Origin: Aurantimonas sp. 22II-16-19i
GTDB taxonomy: Bacteria; Pseudomonadota; Alphaproteobacteria; Rhizobiales; Rhizobiaceae
Direction of reading: 5' to 3'
Length of the DNA: 58,773 nt
NCBI RefSeq assembly: GCF_002088275.1
Contig: NZ_AQQS01000036.1
Location: forward strand, 1-58,773
A model generated the notes under the pieces. It was not told the DNA's origin and ran no database searches. It worked only from the letters and a program-made list of their open reading frames with translations. The position numbers and the translations under genes were made by a program. Below are positions 25,485 through 35,141 of the stretch, in pieces; position 1 is the stretch's first letter, and each line of letters begins with the position of its first letter.

Positions 25485-26125
25485 CAGCCCGTCTTGGCAC
25501 GCTTGGCTTGGTCAAGCTTGTCGATAGCCCGTTTCGCCGCCGGACGCGAGCCCACCCGCTCGGTCCAGGCCATCAGCGCGGCCAGATCCGAGGCGCCCTC
25601 GTCCTTCAGCCCCGACAGGCCCGAGCGCACCCAGCCGAAATTGATGATGTCGGCGATCGAATAATTCGCGGCGAGCCACTCGCGGTCCTTCAGATGTGCG
25701 TCGAGGACGCCGAGGAGGCGCAGCGACTCCGCCTTGTAGCGATCGATGGCATAGGGGATCTTCTCCGGGGCGGCGTTCTCGAAATGGTGCCACTGGCCGA
25801 GCATCGGACCGGTGCCGCCGACCTGGAAGAAGGTCCATTGCAGCGTCTGGTAGCGCGCCGGGCCGGAGGCGGGCAGGAGGCGCCCGGTCTTTTCCGCCAG
25901 ATAGAGGAGGATCGCGCCGGATTCGAAGATCGCGTGGCGCTCGCCGCCGTCGGTGTCGACGAGCGCCGGGATCTTGCCGTTGGGATTGATCGCCAGGAAA
26001 TCCGGCGTCTTCTGCTCGCCGGCGGAAATGTCGATCATGTGGAGGCCGTAGTCGAGGCCGCATTCCTCCAGCATGAGGATCGGCTTTTCTCCGTTCGGCG
26101 TTTGCCAAGTGTAAAGGTCGATCAT
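25484..26125 (-). CDS. Glutathione S-transferase, nu class (YfcG/YghU-like)
   Basis: The 213-residue protein opens MIDLYTWQTPNGEKPILMLE. The TPNGxK motif is typical of nu-class (Ure2p/YfcG-like) enzymes that have disulfide reductase activity toward glutathione-linked substrates. The cis-proline GKIPALVD and the helix start ESGAILLYLAEKTG complete the N-terminal thioredoxin-like domain, and an all-helical domain follows. The start at 26125 has AAGGA seven bases upstream; the extra eight codons before it are discarded. It is translationally coupled to ymdB. Confidence 0.92.
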   Translation of the reverse strand: MIDLYTWQTPNGEKPILMLEECGLDYGLHMIDISAGEQKTPDFLAINPNGKIPALVDTDGGERHAIFESGAILLYLAEKTGRLLPASGPARYQTLQWTFFQVGGTGPMLGQWHHFENAAPEKIPYAIDRYKAESLRLLGVLDAHLKDREWLAANYSIADIINFGWVRSGLSGLKDEGASDLAALMAWTERVGSRPAAKRAIDKLDQAKRAKTG

Positions 26126-26269
26126 GAAAAATCCTTGGTCGAAGGCCAAGAGAACTGGCGTCCGTGCAACAGGGCTTGCGGTCGCGCATCCGGGACGTGG
26201 CCCGGCCGCTTCACGGACCTAACAGGATGGCCGCGCGACAGGTTCCGGCGGACAGATGGGGGAACGGGC

Positions 26270-26782
26270 ATGACTGAACGGCTGACACGATCCGCAACGC
26301 TGCTCCGCCGGCTGGCGGCCGGCGCCGGGCTGGCGCTGCTCGTCGGTCTCGGTGGCTGCGCCGGGGGGCTCGGCTCGGTGGATGTGGCGTCGACCCGCAC
26401 CGTTTCCGTCGATCGCCAGCTCGCGCTCGCCTCGATCAACGCCTTCCGGGCCGAGAACGGCCTGCCGGCGCTGCGCTTCAACGCCGTGCTCGACCAGGTG
26501 GCCGAGCGCCAGGCGAAGGCGATGGCCGCCCGCGGCGATCTCTCCCACAGCGTCGACGGCACGCTGCCCGACCGGGTGCGCGCCTATGGCTACGACGTCC
26601 AGGCGGCGGCCGAGAACATCGGCTGGAATTATCGCTCGACGCCGGCGGTGCTGGACGGGTGGAAGAACTCCTCCGGCCACCGCAAGAACCTCCTCAACCC
26701 GCGGGTGCGCGAGATCGGCTTTGCGGCGGCGGCGGGACCGAACGGCCAGCCCTACTGGGCGCTGGTGCTCGGCGCCCAATAG
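26270..26782 (+). CDS. CAP/SCP-domain lipoprotein
   Basis: The 170-residue protein has a lipoprotein signal peptide with lipobox GLGGC (cysteine at about 29). A CAP (cysteine-rich secretory/antigen 5/PR-1) domain follows with INAFRAENGLPALRFN, GDLSHSVDG, AAENIGWN and WKNSSGHRKNLLNPR. These give the His/Glu cleft residues of the family. Bacterial CAP proteins are secreted and of unknown function. It diverges from the GST gene across 144 bases. Confidence 0.9.
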   Translation: MTERLTRSATLLRRLAAGAGLALLVGLGGCAGGLGSVDVASTRTVSVDRQLALASINAFRAENGLPALRFNAVLDQVAERQAKAMAARGDLSHSVDGTLPDRVRAYGYDVQAAAENIGWNYRSTPAVLDGWKNSSGHRKNLLNPRVREIGFAAAAGPNGQPYWALVLGAQ

Positions 26783-26841
26783 GGTCGGAACGGGGGCGGT
26801 ATGGGCAGGGGGCTCGCCGTGGTCGCGGCGGCGACGGCGTG

Positions 26842-27414
26842 TCAGGGCCGGATGAGGCCGGCTTCGGTCGCGACGAGAGCGAGCCGCACGTCGTGGCCGT
26901 CCATCGGCACGGCCGCGACCTCCTGGCAGGCGAAGGCGACGCCGATCAGCATCGGTGCGGTCCCGCGCGCGCGGATCGCCGCGATCGCCCGGTCGTAATA
27001 GCCGCGGCCATAGCCGACGCGGCCGCCCGTGCGGTCGAAAGCGGCGAGGGGAACCAGCATCAGATCGGGATCGAGAACCGCGGCATCCGGGCCGGGCGCA
27101 TAGGTGCCGAAGCCCTGCGGTTCGAGGGGGGCGCCCCGGACGAGCTCGCGGAACTGCAGCTCGCCCTCGACGATGGCCGGCACGCAGAGACGGGCGCGGC
27201 GATCGGCAAAGCTCATCATCAGGGGGCGGATGTCGATCTCGGAGCGGATCGGCAGGAAGCCGGAGACGACGTCGGGCCTGGCGGAAACATCGTTGGCGAC
27301 GAGATCGCAGACGGCGAGGGAGGCCTCGATGCGGGCGGTCTCGGCCATCGCGTCGCGCCGGGCCAGGGCCTCGCGGCGGATCTCGGCTTTGCGCTCGCTG
27401 ATGTCCGTCGGCAT
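26842..27414 (-). CDS. 5-formyltetrahydrofolate cyclo-ligase (MTHFS)
   Basis: The enzyme converts 5-formyl-THF to 5,10-methenyl-THF with ATP. The 190-residue product starts MPTDISERKAEIRREAL, followed by SGFLPIRSEIDIRPLM and the nucleotide-binding segment VPLAAFDRTGGRVGYGRGYYDRAI. That last segment (GGRxGYGxGYYD) defines the family. The ATG at 27414 is used because the open frame upstream (to 27519) runs into the 6S RNA region. As in many proteobacteria it lies immediately downstream of 6S RNA on the same strand (ssrS-ygfA order). Confidence 0.95.
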   Translation of the reverse strand: MPTDISERKAEIRREALARRDAMAETARIEASLAVCDLVANDVSARPDVVSGFLPIRSEIDIRPLMMSFADRRARLCVPAIVEGELQFRELVRGAPLEPQGFGTYAPGPDAAVLDPDLMLVPLAAFDRTGGRVGYGRGYYDRAIAAIRARGTAPMLIGVAFACQEVAAVPMDGHDVRLALVATEAGLIRP

Positions 27415-27477
27415 GCTCAAGCTGTCGCTTCGCGGGGTGTGACGATCGGCGGCCTCGAATGCCCCGCTTCCCGGTAG

Positions 27478-27656
27478 AAGGGTGCGGAGGCGGAGGGCCG
27501 GAATGAGTAGGCGAGCCACCCGGCCGATGGAGAAGTCGAACCCGGGAACCTACAGAGTAGGTGGGCGCCATGTGCCCCAGCCCACGGGCCGAGGCAGGGA
27601 CAGCTCCCTAGGGAATGACTAAGGCCCCGAGGAAATGTTACCCCTGTCGCACCGCG
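27478..27656 (-). ncRNA. ssrS: 6S RNA (ssrS)
   Basis: On the minus strand the segment reads through TTTCCTCGGGGCCTTAGTC, GGGAGCTGTCCCTGCC, GGCGCCCACCTAC and GTAGGTTCCCGGG, which I recognise as alphaproteobacterial 6S RNA. GGTGCG near the 5' end (27653-27648) can pair with CGCACC near the 3' end (27486-27481), closing a rod of about 175 nucleotides with a central open bubble. 6S RNA binds the sigma70 holoenzyme and damps transcription in stationary phase. Its place directly upstream of 5-FCL is the ancestral one. The ends are estimated to within about ten bases. Confidence 0.85.
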
Positions 27657-27672
27657 CAGCCCGCCTGGACCA

Positions 27673-27701
27673 GATATAGGCTCGTCGGTGCCGATGCGAA
27701 A
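27673..27701 (-). promoter_or_regulatory. Probable 6S RNA promoter
   Basis: On the minus strand TTTCGC (27701-27696) and TATATC (27678-27673) are 17 bases apart and end about 17-20 bases before the inferred 6S RNA 5' end. The -35 box is poor and the -10 box is good. A by-eye call. Confidence 0.45.
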
Positions 27702-28033
27702 GAGCGCCGGCGGACAAATCTGCTGGCCGGTGCCGCGACACCCGATGCCGGTCGAAGAGGCTGCCGGGGCGGCACCGCGGCAGCGGGTCCCATGGCCCGC
27801 CCCGGGCACCCCGGCACGCGGGTTTCACGGCAGCGGGGCGCCGTCCTCCAGCGCCATCCTCCAGGGCCGGGCGCCGGACGCCGCCATTTGCCCGGGGCGC
27901 GGGCAGGCGGGGCGGTTTTCTTGCGCCGGGGCCGGCCCCATATGGAAGCCGTGGCGGCGCGTCGAGACGGGCCCAAGTGCCCTTTCGCACACCGGCACGA
28001 TCCGCAGCCGCCATGGCCAGGACGAAGGACGAG
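27702..28033. other. Spacer between 6S RNA promoter and msrB
   Basis: About 330 bases of very GC-rich DNA with no credible gene, RNA or repeat. It must contain the msrB promoter and upstream elements of the 6S promoter. Confidence 0.5.
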
Positions 28034-28438
28034 ATGATGGACCAGAAGAGTTTTCCCGTTTCCCGCACCGATGCCGAGTGGCGGGCGCTGCTGACGCCGG
28101 AGCAGTACGAGGTGATGCGCGGCCACGGCACCGAGCGGCCCGGCAGCTGCGCCCTCCTCAACGAGAAGCGGCCCGGCGCCTTCGCCTGCGTCGGCTGCGG
28201 CCAGACGCTGTTCGTCGCCACCCGCAAGTTCGAGAGCGGCACCGGCTGGCCGAGCTTCGACACCCCCGTCGGGGGGGCGACCGAGGAGAGCGTCGACCGC
28301 AGCTACGGCATGGTGCGCACCGAGGTGCATTGCAGCCAGTGCGGCAGCCATCTCGGCCATGTCTTCCCCGACGGTCCGCCGCCGAGCGGACTGCGCTACT
28401 GCATCAACGGCGTGGCGCTGGCATTCGAACCGGAGTGA
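28034..28438 (+). CDS. msrB: Peptide-methionine (R)-S-oxide reductase MsrB
   Basis: MsrB repairs methionine-R-sulfoxide in proteins. The 134-residue domain has the structural zinc cysteines (CVGCG and [10 protein letters not shown]), [11 protein letters not shown], and the catalytic cysteine in [11 protein letters not shown]. The frame is open to 27977; the ATG at 28034 follows AAGGA and leads straight into the family N-terminus [18 protein letters not shown]. It stands alone here, with no msrA. Confidence 0.95.
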   Translation: MMDQKSFPVSRTDAEWRALLTPEQYEVMRGHGTERPGSCALLNEKRPGAFACVGCGQTLFVATRKFESGTGWPSFDTPVGGATEESVDRSYGMVRTEVHCSQCGSHLGHVFPDGPPPSGLRYCINGVALAFEPE

Positions 28439-28580
28439 TCCCTCGCCCGCAGGCCGGCAGGCGCGGACGTGGCGTGCCGGCCACTTGGAATTGAAGGAGG
28501 GGTGACTATCATCCCCGCCGGACGGACGGGGAACCGTCCGCCTCGGGAGCCATCGAGCGCTTCACGGGAGAAAGTGGTCG

Positions 28581-29450
28581 ATGAGATTCTACGCGTTCAT
28601 GCAGCGGATCGGCTGGCCCCGTTCTTATATCGGGAAGATTCTGGCCATCTGCTTCCTCGGAACGCATGTCCCGCTGATCGCCCTGGTGGTCTGGCTGCTG
28701 GCGCAGGACCGGCTCGTCGGCGATCTCGGGATCGTCGCGGTGGTTCTGGTCGCAACTCTTGCAGGAACCATCGGGGCGCTGCTCGGCCTCTACGCCATGC
28801 TGTCGCCGATCCTCGCCGCCACCGGCGCCCTCGACCGCTACGCCCGGGAACGCACCCCGCCGAATCTTCCCACCATCCACGGCGACGCGGCCGGACGGCT
28901 GATGACCAGCGTCCAGACGACGTTGCAGCAGCTCGACCGGACGATCGACAAGCTGGAGGCGCTGTCGGTCACCGACCCCCTGACCGGCCTCTACAATCGC
29001 CGCTGGATCGACGACGTCGGCGAGCGGGCCGTCGCCAATGCGCGGCGGGAGAAACGCCGTCTGTCGATGCTCGTGATCGACGTCGACCATTTCAAGAGCT
29101 TCAACGACACCCACGGCCATTCCCTCGGCGACCAGGTGCTGATCCTCGTCGCCGACGCCATTCGCGAGGCCATCGGAAGTCATGGCCAGGCCGTGCGGCT
29201 CGGCGGCGACGAATTCTGCGTGCTGCTGCCCAATGCGGGCCGCGATGAGGGCGAAGAGGCGGCGCGGCGGATCCGGCTCGCCATGGAGCTCGGCATCGAC
29301 AATTTCCTCGGCCCCGAGACGGTGACGCTCAGCATCGGCGTGTCGACGCTGCGGGGCGACGACATGAGTCTCCACCACCTGCAGCGGCGCGCCGACCAGC
29401 AGCTGTTCAACGCCAAGCGGTCCGGGCGCAACCGGATGTCCATGGAATGA
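28581..29450 (+). CDS. Membrane diguanylate cyclase (GGDEF)
   Basis: The 289-residue protein has two membrane helices (about 18-40 and 48-75), a HAMP-like or linker helix to about 128, and a complete GGDEF domain (130-285). The domain opens with LTGLYNRR, followed by the metal-binding DVDHFKSFND. The active site is a canonical GGDEF at 208-212, so synthesis of cyclic di-GMP is expected. No RxxD inhibitory site is seen just before it. The short sensory part suggests membrane or lipid-state sensing, but the ligand is unknown. Cyclic di-GMP often governs motility and polysaccharide, both encoded elsewhere in this window. Confidence 0.93.
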   Translation: MRFYAFMQRIGWPRSYIGKILAICFLGTHVPLIALVVWLLAQDRLVGDLGIVAVVLVATLAGTIGALLGLYAMLSPILAATGALDRYARERTPPNLPTIHGDAAGRLMTSVQTTLQQLDRTIDKLEALSVTDPLTGLYNRRWIDDVGERAVANARREKRRLSMLVIDVDHFKSFNDTHGHSLGDQVLILVADAIREAIGSHGQAVRLGGDEFCVLLPNAGRDEGEEAARRIRLAMELGIDNFLGPETVTLSIGVSTLRGDDMSLHHLQRRADQQLFNAKRSGRNRMSME

Positions 29451-29535
29451 CGATGGCGACAGGGCGGGCCGAGACCGGGCCGCCGCCTGCGCCGGAGATA
29501 CGCCTGCCGGAACGAGACGCAACGGGACCTTGTCG

Positions 29536-29961
29536 ATGACCGACTACTTCGCCTTCTACGGCACTCTGATGGACGATGCCGGCGATGCGGAGACGCCGGC
29601 GACCGAGGGGCTGGTCCGCCGGCTGGGGAGCTGCCGCCTCGCCGGGATCCTGCGCGATCATGGCGACTATCCGGGGTTCTTCCCGCACGGGGATGCGGAT
29701 GAGGCGGATGGGACGGCGGCCGGCCGCCTCGTCGTCGCCGAACTGCACGAGCTCCTGTCCCCGGCCGCCTTCGCGGTCTTCGACGCCTGGGAGAGCTACG
29801 ACCCCGCCGACGAGGCGGGATCGATGTATGTGAGGCGCCGCATTCCCCTCGCCGAACCCGCCGGCACCACCGCCTGGGTCTATGTCTCGCAACTGTCGCC
29901 CGGGGACCCGGAGGTGCCGGGCGGCGACTGGCGGGCGCACCGGGCGAGCCGGACCGCCTGA
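29536..29961 (+). CDS. Gamma-glutamylcyclotransferase-like (AIG2/GGCT) protein
   Basis: The 141-residue protein starts MTDYFAFYGTLMDDAG, the YGxL substrate-loop signature of the GGCT fold, and contains WESYDPADEAGSMYVRRRI with the conserved acidic residue region. Such proteins act on gamma-glutamyl amines or are uncharacterised. A TTG at 29530 is an alternative start two codons earlier. It is in the same direction as the GGDEF gene, 85 bases away. Confidence 0.85.
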   Translation: MTDYFAFYGTLMDDAGDAETPATEGLVRRLGSCRLAGILRDHGDYPGFFPHGDADEADGTAAGRLVVAELHELLSPAAFAVFDAWESYDPADEAGSMYVRRRIPLAEPAGTTAWVYVSQLSPGDPEVPGGDWRAHRASRTA

Positions 29962-30052
29962 GCCGTCGGGTGTCTCACCAGGGCGGCGATCCGCCCGTCA
30001 GCGGTGCCGACGGGCGGTCGTCAGCGGTGCCGACGGCGGTCGATTGTGACCC

Positions 30053-31969
30053 TTACGCCTGCATCTGGCGCTTGGCTTCCTCGCCGAGGGCGCGGAAGAC
30101 CGTGTCGACGATGGCTCTCGTATCGAGGCCAGCCTGGACGATCATCGCCTCGGGCGCGGCGTGATTGACGAAGTCGTCCACCATCGCCATCGGGCGGACC
30201 TTGAGGCCGCGGTCGAGGAGGCCGTTCATTGCCAGGAACTGCATGACGTGGGAGCCGAAGCCGCCGACGGCGCCTTCCTCGATGGTCACCAGCACCTCGT
30301 GCTCGCGGGCGAGCCGGGTGATCAGGGCGGTGTCGAGGGGCTTGGCGAAGCGGGCGTCGGCGACCGTCGTCGACAGGCCGAAGCCGTCGAGTTCCTTGGC
30401 GGCGGCCATGGCGTCGGCGAGGCGGGTGCCGAGGGCGAGAATGGCGACCTTGGAGCCCTCCTTCACCACCCGGCCGCGGCCGATGGAAAGGATTTCCCCG
30501 CGCTCCGGCATCTCGACGCCGACGCCGTTGCCGCGGGGGTAGCGGAAGGCGATGGGGCCGTCGTCATAGGCCGCCGCCGTGCGCACCATGTGGCGCAGCT
30601 CGGCCTCGTCGCTCGCCGCCATCACCACCATGCCCGGCAGGGCGGCGAGGAAGCCGACGTCGAAGGAGCCGGCATGGGTCGGGCCATCAGCCCCGACGAA
30701 GCCGGCCCGGTCGATGGCGAAGCGCACCGGCAGGTGCTGGATGGCCACGTCGTGGACGACCTGGTCGTAGCCGCGCTGCAGGAAGGTCGAGTAGATCGCC
30801 GCGAAGGGCCGGTAGCCTTCCGAGGCGAGACCGGCACAGAAGGTCACGGCATGCTGCTCGGCGATGCCGACGTCGAAGGTGCGCTCGGGAAAGCGGGCGC
30901 CGAACTTGTCGAGGCCGGTGCCGGCGGGCATCGCGGCATTGACGGCGACGATCCTGTCGTCCTCCTCCGCTTCGCGGATCAGGCTGTCGGCGAAGACGCC
31001 GGTATAGCTCGGCGCATTGGCCTTGGATTTCGACTGGGCGCCGGTGATGACGTCGAATTTCGAGACGCCGTGATACTTGTCGGCCGAGCTCTCCGCCGGC
31101 TCGTAGCCCTTGCCCTTCTTGGTGACGACATGGACGAGGATCGGCCCGGTCCTGGCGTCGCGGACATTCTTCAGGATCGGCAGGAGGTGGGTGAGGTCGT
31201 GGCCGTCGATCGGCCCGACATAGTAGAAGCCGAGCTCCTCGAACAGCGTGCCGCCGGTGAAGAAGGCGCGGGTGTATTCCTCGGTGCGGCGGGCGCCCTC
31301 GCGCATGAAGTCCGGCAGGAGCTTGGTGAAGCTCTTCGCCCGGTCGCGCAGGGACCGGTAGGTCTTGCCGGAGACGAGGCGGGCGAGATAGGCGCTCATC
31401 GCCCCGGTCGGCGGGGCGATCGACATGTCGTTGTCGTTGAGGATGACGATCAGCCGGGCGTCGAGGGCACCGGCATTGTTCATCGCCTCATAGGCCATGC
31501 CGGCGCTCATCGCGCCGTCGCCGATCACCGCGACGACATTGTTGGAGCCGCGGGCGAGATCCCGCGCCACCGCCATGCCGAGGCCGGCGGAGATCGAGGT
31601 GGAGGAGTGGCCGGCGCCGAAGGGGTCGTATTCGCTCTCGCCGCGCTTGGCGAAGCCCGAAAGGCCGCCCTCCTGGCGGATCGTCTTCATCCGGTCGCGC
31701 CGCCCGGTGAGGATCTTGTGGGGATAGGCCTGGTGGCTGACGTCCCAGATCAGCCGGTCGCGGGGGGTGTCGAAGACGTAATGCAGGGCAACGGTCAGCT
31801 CGACGACGCCGAGGCCGGCGCCGAGATGGCCGCCGGTCCGCGAGATCTGGTCGATCAGGTCGGCCCGCAGCTCGTCGGCGAGCTGCGGGAGCTGCTCTTC
31901 CTCGAGACCGCGCAGGTCGTCCGGATTCCGGATCCGATCGAGGAGCGGCGTGATCGATGTTTCTGCCAC
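30053..31969 (-). CDS. dxs: 1-deoxy-D-xylulose-5-phosphate synthase
   Basis: Dxs condenses pyruvate and glyceraldehyde 3-phosphate with thiamine diphosphate, the first step of the MEP isoprenoid pathway. The 638-residue length fits. Motifs include [20 protein letters not shown], the [10 protein letters not shown] segment, the TPP/Mg motif [16 protein letters not shown], and the transketolase C-terminal domain ([14 protein letters not shown]). The frame is open to 32095, but a GTG at 31969 with AAAGG seven bases upstream gives the family N-terminus ([13 protein letters not shown]). It is the last gene of the HDAC-xseB-dxs run. Confidence 0.97.
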   Translation of the reverse strand: MAETSITPLLDRIRNPDDLRGLEEEQLPQLADELRADLIDQISRTGGHLGAGLGVVELTVALHYVFDTPRDRLIWDVSHQAYPHKILTGRRDRMKTIRQEGGLSGFAKRGESEYDPFGAGHSSTSISAGLGMAVARDLARGSNNVVAVIGDGAMSAGMAYEAMNNAGALDARLIVILNDNDMSIAPPTGAMSAYLARLVSGKTYRSLRDRAKSFTKLLPDFMREGARRTEEYTRAFFTGGTLFEELGFYYVGPIDGHDLTHLLPILKNVRDARTGPILVHVVTKKGKGYEPAESSADKYHGVSKFDVITGAQSKSKANAPSYTGVFADSLIREAEEDDRIVAVNAAMPAGTGLDKFGARFPERTFDVGIAEQHAVTFCAGLASEGYRPFAAIYSTFLQRGYDQVVHDVAIQHLPVRFAIDRAGFVGADGPTHAGSFDVGFLAALPGMVVMAASDEAELRHMVRTAAAYDDGPIAFRYPRGNGVGVEMPERGEILSIGRGRVVKEGSKVAILALGTRLADAMAAAKELDGFGLSTTVADARFAKPLDTALITRLAREHEVLVTIEEGAVGGFGSHVMQFLAMNGLLDRGLKVRPMAMVDDFVNHAAPEAMIVQAGLDTRAIVDTVFRALGEEAKRQMQA

Positions 31970-32216
31970 TACAAAACCTTTCAACGAGACTGACGCGGCC
32001 GCACCACTTGCCAATGAGACTGCGCGACCCTGCCACAATGCCCAATGCGGCGTCATTGGCACGGTTATAAATCGTTCAGAGAGTGCGACGATCAAGCGGC
32101 GGACTGCAAGTGCGTCGAAGCATGCGCCTGAAATCCCTTGCCGCCGGATGCACGTTACGGTCCGATCGTCGGCGGGACCTTGCCCGGGAACACCCGCGCG
32201 CCGACCGCCGCGGGGG

Positions 32217-32489
32217 TCAACCCGGATCCAGCGGCTCGGTTCCGACCGGCTTGCCGGCGCGGTTGAGCTTGATCTTCTCGACCTTGTCCTCGGCGGCGGA
32301 CAGGAGCCGCTCGCAGTGGTTCTTCAGCTTCTCGCCACGCTCGTAGATGCGGATCGAGATGTCGAGGGGGACGTCGCCGCGTTCCAGATCCCCGACGATC
32401 CGCTCGAGGGCGGCGATCGCATCCTCGAAGCTCATGCGCTTGATGTCGCTGTCGTCGGCGGGTAGGGGCGTCTCACCGGTCTCGGCCAT
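32217..32489 (-). CDS. xseB: Exodeoxyribonuclease VII small subunit
   Basis: XseB is the small subunit of the single-strand-specific exonuclease VII. The 90-residue protein has the family core [20 protein letters not shown] and [20 protein letters not shown]. The ATG at 32489 has AAAGGG about six bases upstream; an in-frame ATG at 32507 is the alternative. The large subunit xseA is not in the window. The dxs gene follows after a 247-base gap with no gene. Confidence 0.95.
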   Translation of the reverse strand: MAETGETPLPADDSDIKRMSFEDAIAALERIVGDLERGDVPLDISIRIYERGEKLKNHCERLLSAAEDKVEKIKLNRAGKPVGTEPLDPG

Positions 32490-32614
32490 GGGCGGCCCTT
32501 TCATCATTCGTCGGTCGGTTCGCGGGGCTGTCCGCGGGTCGGCCGTTCGCCGACCGGATCAAGACCGGCGGGGCCGTCGCGGAACGGGCGGGCGAAACGG
32601 ACGGGTGGTGCGGA

Positions 32615-33541
32615 TCAGCCGGTCATCAGTCGCTTCACATGGGCGGCGCTCGATACGGCGAGCCCCCTGAGGTCGTAGCCGCCTTCGAGCAGGCTGACGA
32701 GGCGCCCGCCGGCATGGCGGTCGGCGACGTCGAGGAGCCGGCCGGTGGCCCAGTCGAAGTCGGCCTCGGTCAGGTTGATGTTGGCGAGCGGGTCCCGGTA
32801 GTGGGCGTCGAAGCCGGCGGAGACGATCACCAGATCGGGCCGGAAGGCCTCGAGGGCGGGCAGGACCCGCTCCAGCATCGCCGCGTGGAAGGCCTCGCTG
32901 CCGTCGCCGGAGGCGAGCGGCGCATTGACGATGTTGCCGGCGCCGGTCTCGGTCTTGGCGCCGGTGCCCGGATAGAGCGGCATCTGGTGGGTCGAGGCAT
33001 AGAAGACGGTCGGATCCGCCCAGAAGATGTCCTGGGTGCCGTTGCCGTGATGGACGTCCCAGTCGACGATGGCGACCCGTTCGAGGCCGTGCACGGCCTT
33101 TGCGTGGCGTGCCGCGATGGCGGCGTTGTTGAACAGGCAGAAGCCCATCGCCGTCGCCGTCTCGGCGTGATGGCCGGGCGGGCGGGAGGCGACGAAGACG
33201 TTTCTCGCAGCGCCCGAGATCACGTCGTCGACGGCGGCGGTGGCGGCGCCGACGCCGTGCAGCGCGGCCGTGAAGCTCTTCGGGCTGACGATGGTGTCGG
33301 AATCGATCCGCGTCATCCCCTCCTCGGGGATCGCCTTGGCGACCTTGCGGACATAGTCCTCCGGATGGCACCGGTAGATGGATTCGAGCGAGCCCTCGGG
33401 GGCCTCGACCCGGTCGAGATGCTGGAACGCCTCGGCCTCGAGCGCGGTGGCGACGGCCATCATCCGGTCCGGCCGCTCCGGGTGGCCGGGGCCGGTCAGA
33501 TGCTCGGCGAAGATCTCGTGGAAATAGAGCCGCGTGTTCAT
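32615..33541 (-). CDS. HDAC-family deacetylase / amidohydrolase
   Basis: The 308-residue protein is a class-II-like histone-deacetylase fold enzyme of bacteria (acetoin utilisation/acetylpolyamine amidohydrolase group). Zinc-site motifs are complete: SRPPGHHAE (paired histidines), DWDVHHGNGTQ (Asp and His ligands) and SAGFDAHYRDPL (Asp). It should remove acyl groups from small amides or proteins. It is conserved upstream of xseB and dxs in Hyphomicrobiales, so the linkage is ancestral and not a clue to substrate. Confidence 0.93.
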   Translation of the reverse strand: MNTRLYFHEIFAEHLTGPGHPERPDRMMAVATALEAEAFQHLDRVEAPEGSLESIYRCHPEDYVRKVAKAIPEEGMTRIDSDTIVSPKSFTAALHGVGAATAAVDDVISGAARNVFVASRPPGHHAETATAMGFCLFNNAAIAARHAKAVHGLERVAIVDWDVHHGNGTQDIFWADPTVFYASTHQMPLYPGTGAKTETGAGNIVNAPLASGDGSEAFHAAMLERVLPALEAFRPDLVIVSAGFDAHYRDPLANINLTEADFDWATGRLLDVADRHAGGRLVSLLEGGYDLRGLAVSSAAHVKRLMTG

Positions 33542-33571
33542 CTGAGCGAGCTAGCGCCTCCCGGAGCCTGT

Positions 33572-34729
33572 TCAATCATGGCGGGGCGTCCCGCCGTCGT
33601 TCGACGTTTCCGGCGACGGACCACGCGAGGTTTCCCGCGCCACGCCGACCTGGCCGCGGTCGCGCAGATAGTGGTCGGCGATGGCGCAGGCGACCATCGC
33701 CTCGCCGACCGGCACGGCGCGGATCCCGACGCAGGGGTCGTGCCGGCCCTTGGTCATCACGTCCACCGCATGGCCGTCGGCATCGACCGACTGGCGCGGG
33801 GTGAGGATCGAGGAGGTCGGCTTGACGGCGAAGCGGGCGATCACCTGCTGGCCGGTGGAGATGCCCCCGAGAATGCCGCCGGCATGGTTGGAGAGGTAGT
33901 CCGGCCGGCCGTCCCGGCCGGGACGCATCTCGTCGGCATTGTCCTCGCCGGACAGCGCGGCCGCGGCGAAGCCGTCGCCGATCTCGACGCCCTTGACCGC
34001 GTTGATCGACATGAGGCCCGCCGCGATGTCGGCGTCGAGCTTGCCGTAGATCGGCGCGCCGAGGCCGGCCGGCACGCCGTCGGCGACGATCTCGACCACC
34101 GCGCCGATCGACGAGCCGCGCTTGCGCACGCCGTCGAGGAGCTCGGCCCAGCGGGTCGCCGTCTCGGCATCGGGGCAGAAGAACGGGTTGTTCGAGACCT
34201 CGGCCCAGTCCCAGCGGGCGCGGTCGATCCAGACGTCGCCGATCGCGACCAGCGCACCGCGCACCGTCAGCCCCGGCACGACCTTCCGCGCGATCGCGCC
34301 GGCGGCGACGCGCATCGCCGTCTCGCGGGCCGAGGACCGGCCGCCGCCGCGATAGTCCCTTATGCCGTATTTAACGTCGTAGGTGACGTCGGCATGGCCG
34401 GGCCGGTAGCGCTTCGCGATGTCGGAATAGTCCTTCGAACGCTGGTCGGTGTTGTCGATGTGCAGCGCGATCGGCGTGCCGGTGGAGACGTATTCGCCTT
34501 CGGCTTCGCCGGGCATCACGCCGGACAGGACGCGCACCGCATCCGCCTCCTGGCGCTGGGTGGTGTAGCGCGACTGGCCGGGGCGGCGGCGATCGAGCTC
34601 GGCCTGGAGGTCGGCGAGGGTGAAGCGGATGTTCGGCGGCGTTCCGTCGATCACGCAGCCGATCGCCGCCCCGTGGCTTTCGCCCCAGGTGGTGACACGG
34701 AAGAGATGGCCGAAGCTGTTGTGCGACAT
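33572..34729 (-). CDS. aroC: Chorismate synthase
   Basis: AroC makes chorismate from EPSP with reduced FMN, the last common step of aromatic synthesis. The 385-residue protein begins [20 protein letters not shown], the family N-terminus. It contains [20 protein letters not shown] and, near the end, [15 protein letters not shown]. The C-terminal 20 residues (a Ser/Pro/Thr/Asp-rich tail) exceed the usual end. It is 30 bases upstream of the HDAC gene on the same strand. Confidence 0.97.
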   Translation of the reverse strand: MSHNSFGHLFRVTTWGESHGAAIGCVIDGTPPNIRFTLADLQAELDRRRPGQSRYTTQRQEADAVRVLSGVMPGEAEGEYVSTGTPIALHIDNTDQRSKDYSDIAKRYRPGHADVTYDVKYGIRDYRGGGRSSARETAMRVAAGAIARKVVPGLTVRGALVAIGDVWIDRARWDWAEVSNNPFFCPDAETATRWAELLDGVRKRGSSIGAVVEIVADGVPAGLGAPIYGKLDADIAAGLMSINAVKGVEIGDGFAAAALSGEDNADEMRPGRDGRPDYLSNHAGGILGGISTGQQVIARFAVKPTSSILTPRQSVDADGHAVDVMTKGRHDPCVGIRAVPVGEAMVACAIADHYLRDRGQVGVARETSRGPSPETSNDGGTPRHD

Positions 34730-35141
34730 GATCGGATGAAAGCTGTGTTGGGCCAGATGGCGGGGCGGGTGGCGTGACTGCTGGCGATCTCTCTACGCGC
34801 AAAGGACGAGACGCGCAAAGGCCAGAGGTCCGATCGACGAGCCCGGGCAGATCCGCCGCGTCCCGGCGCGGCAGGCGCTTGGCAAGGGGGATCCGGCAGC
34901 CCCTCTGCCATGCCGGAAAGCCGCTTCTGCGCAAGGCCTGCAGCCTTAACGAAGCCCTTACCATGCCGGCGAAGTTTTCGATACAATTCGCCATCCGGCG
35001 GTACGACTTTGGACACAATCGGAGGCGACTTTCCCGATGTCACCGACGATGAATGTCGGACCCACGGGCTGGCGGCACTTCCGGGTGGAAGGACGCCGGG
35101 CCGGTTGCCCGAAAGGGCAGGGTTGCAGCGAGGAGAAAGTC
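34730..35141. other. Divergent spacer aroC / DUF1344
   Basis: About 410 bases between divergent genes with no convincing coding frame. It must hold the aroC promoter and the promoter of the DUF1344 gene. I see no repeat or RNA structure that I can name. Confidence 0.5.

Noticed and set aside
27541..27563. tRNA-like TTCGAC/GGTTC sequences
   Set aside because: No cloverleaf can be built; the sequence belongs to the 6S RNA structure.
30161..31993. 610-codon frame antisense to dxs
   Set aside because: It is the reverse-strand shadow of dxs; dxs motifs are unambiguous.
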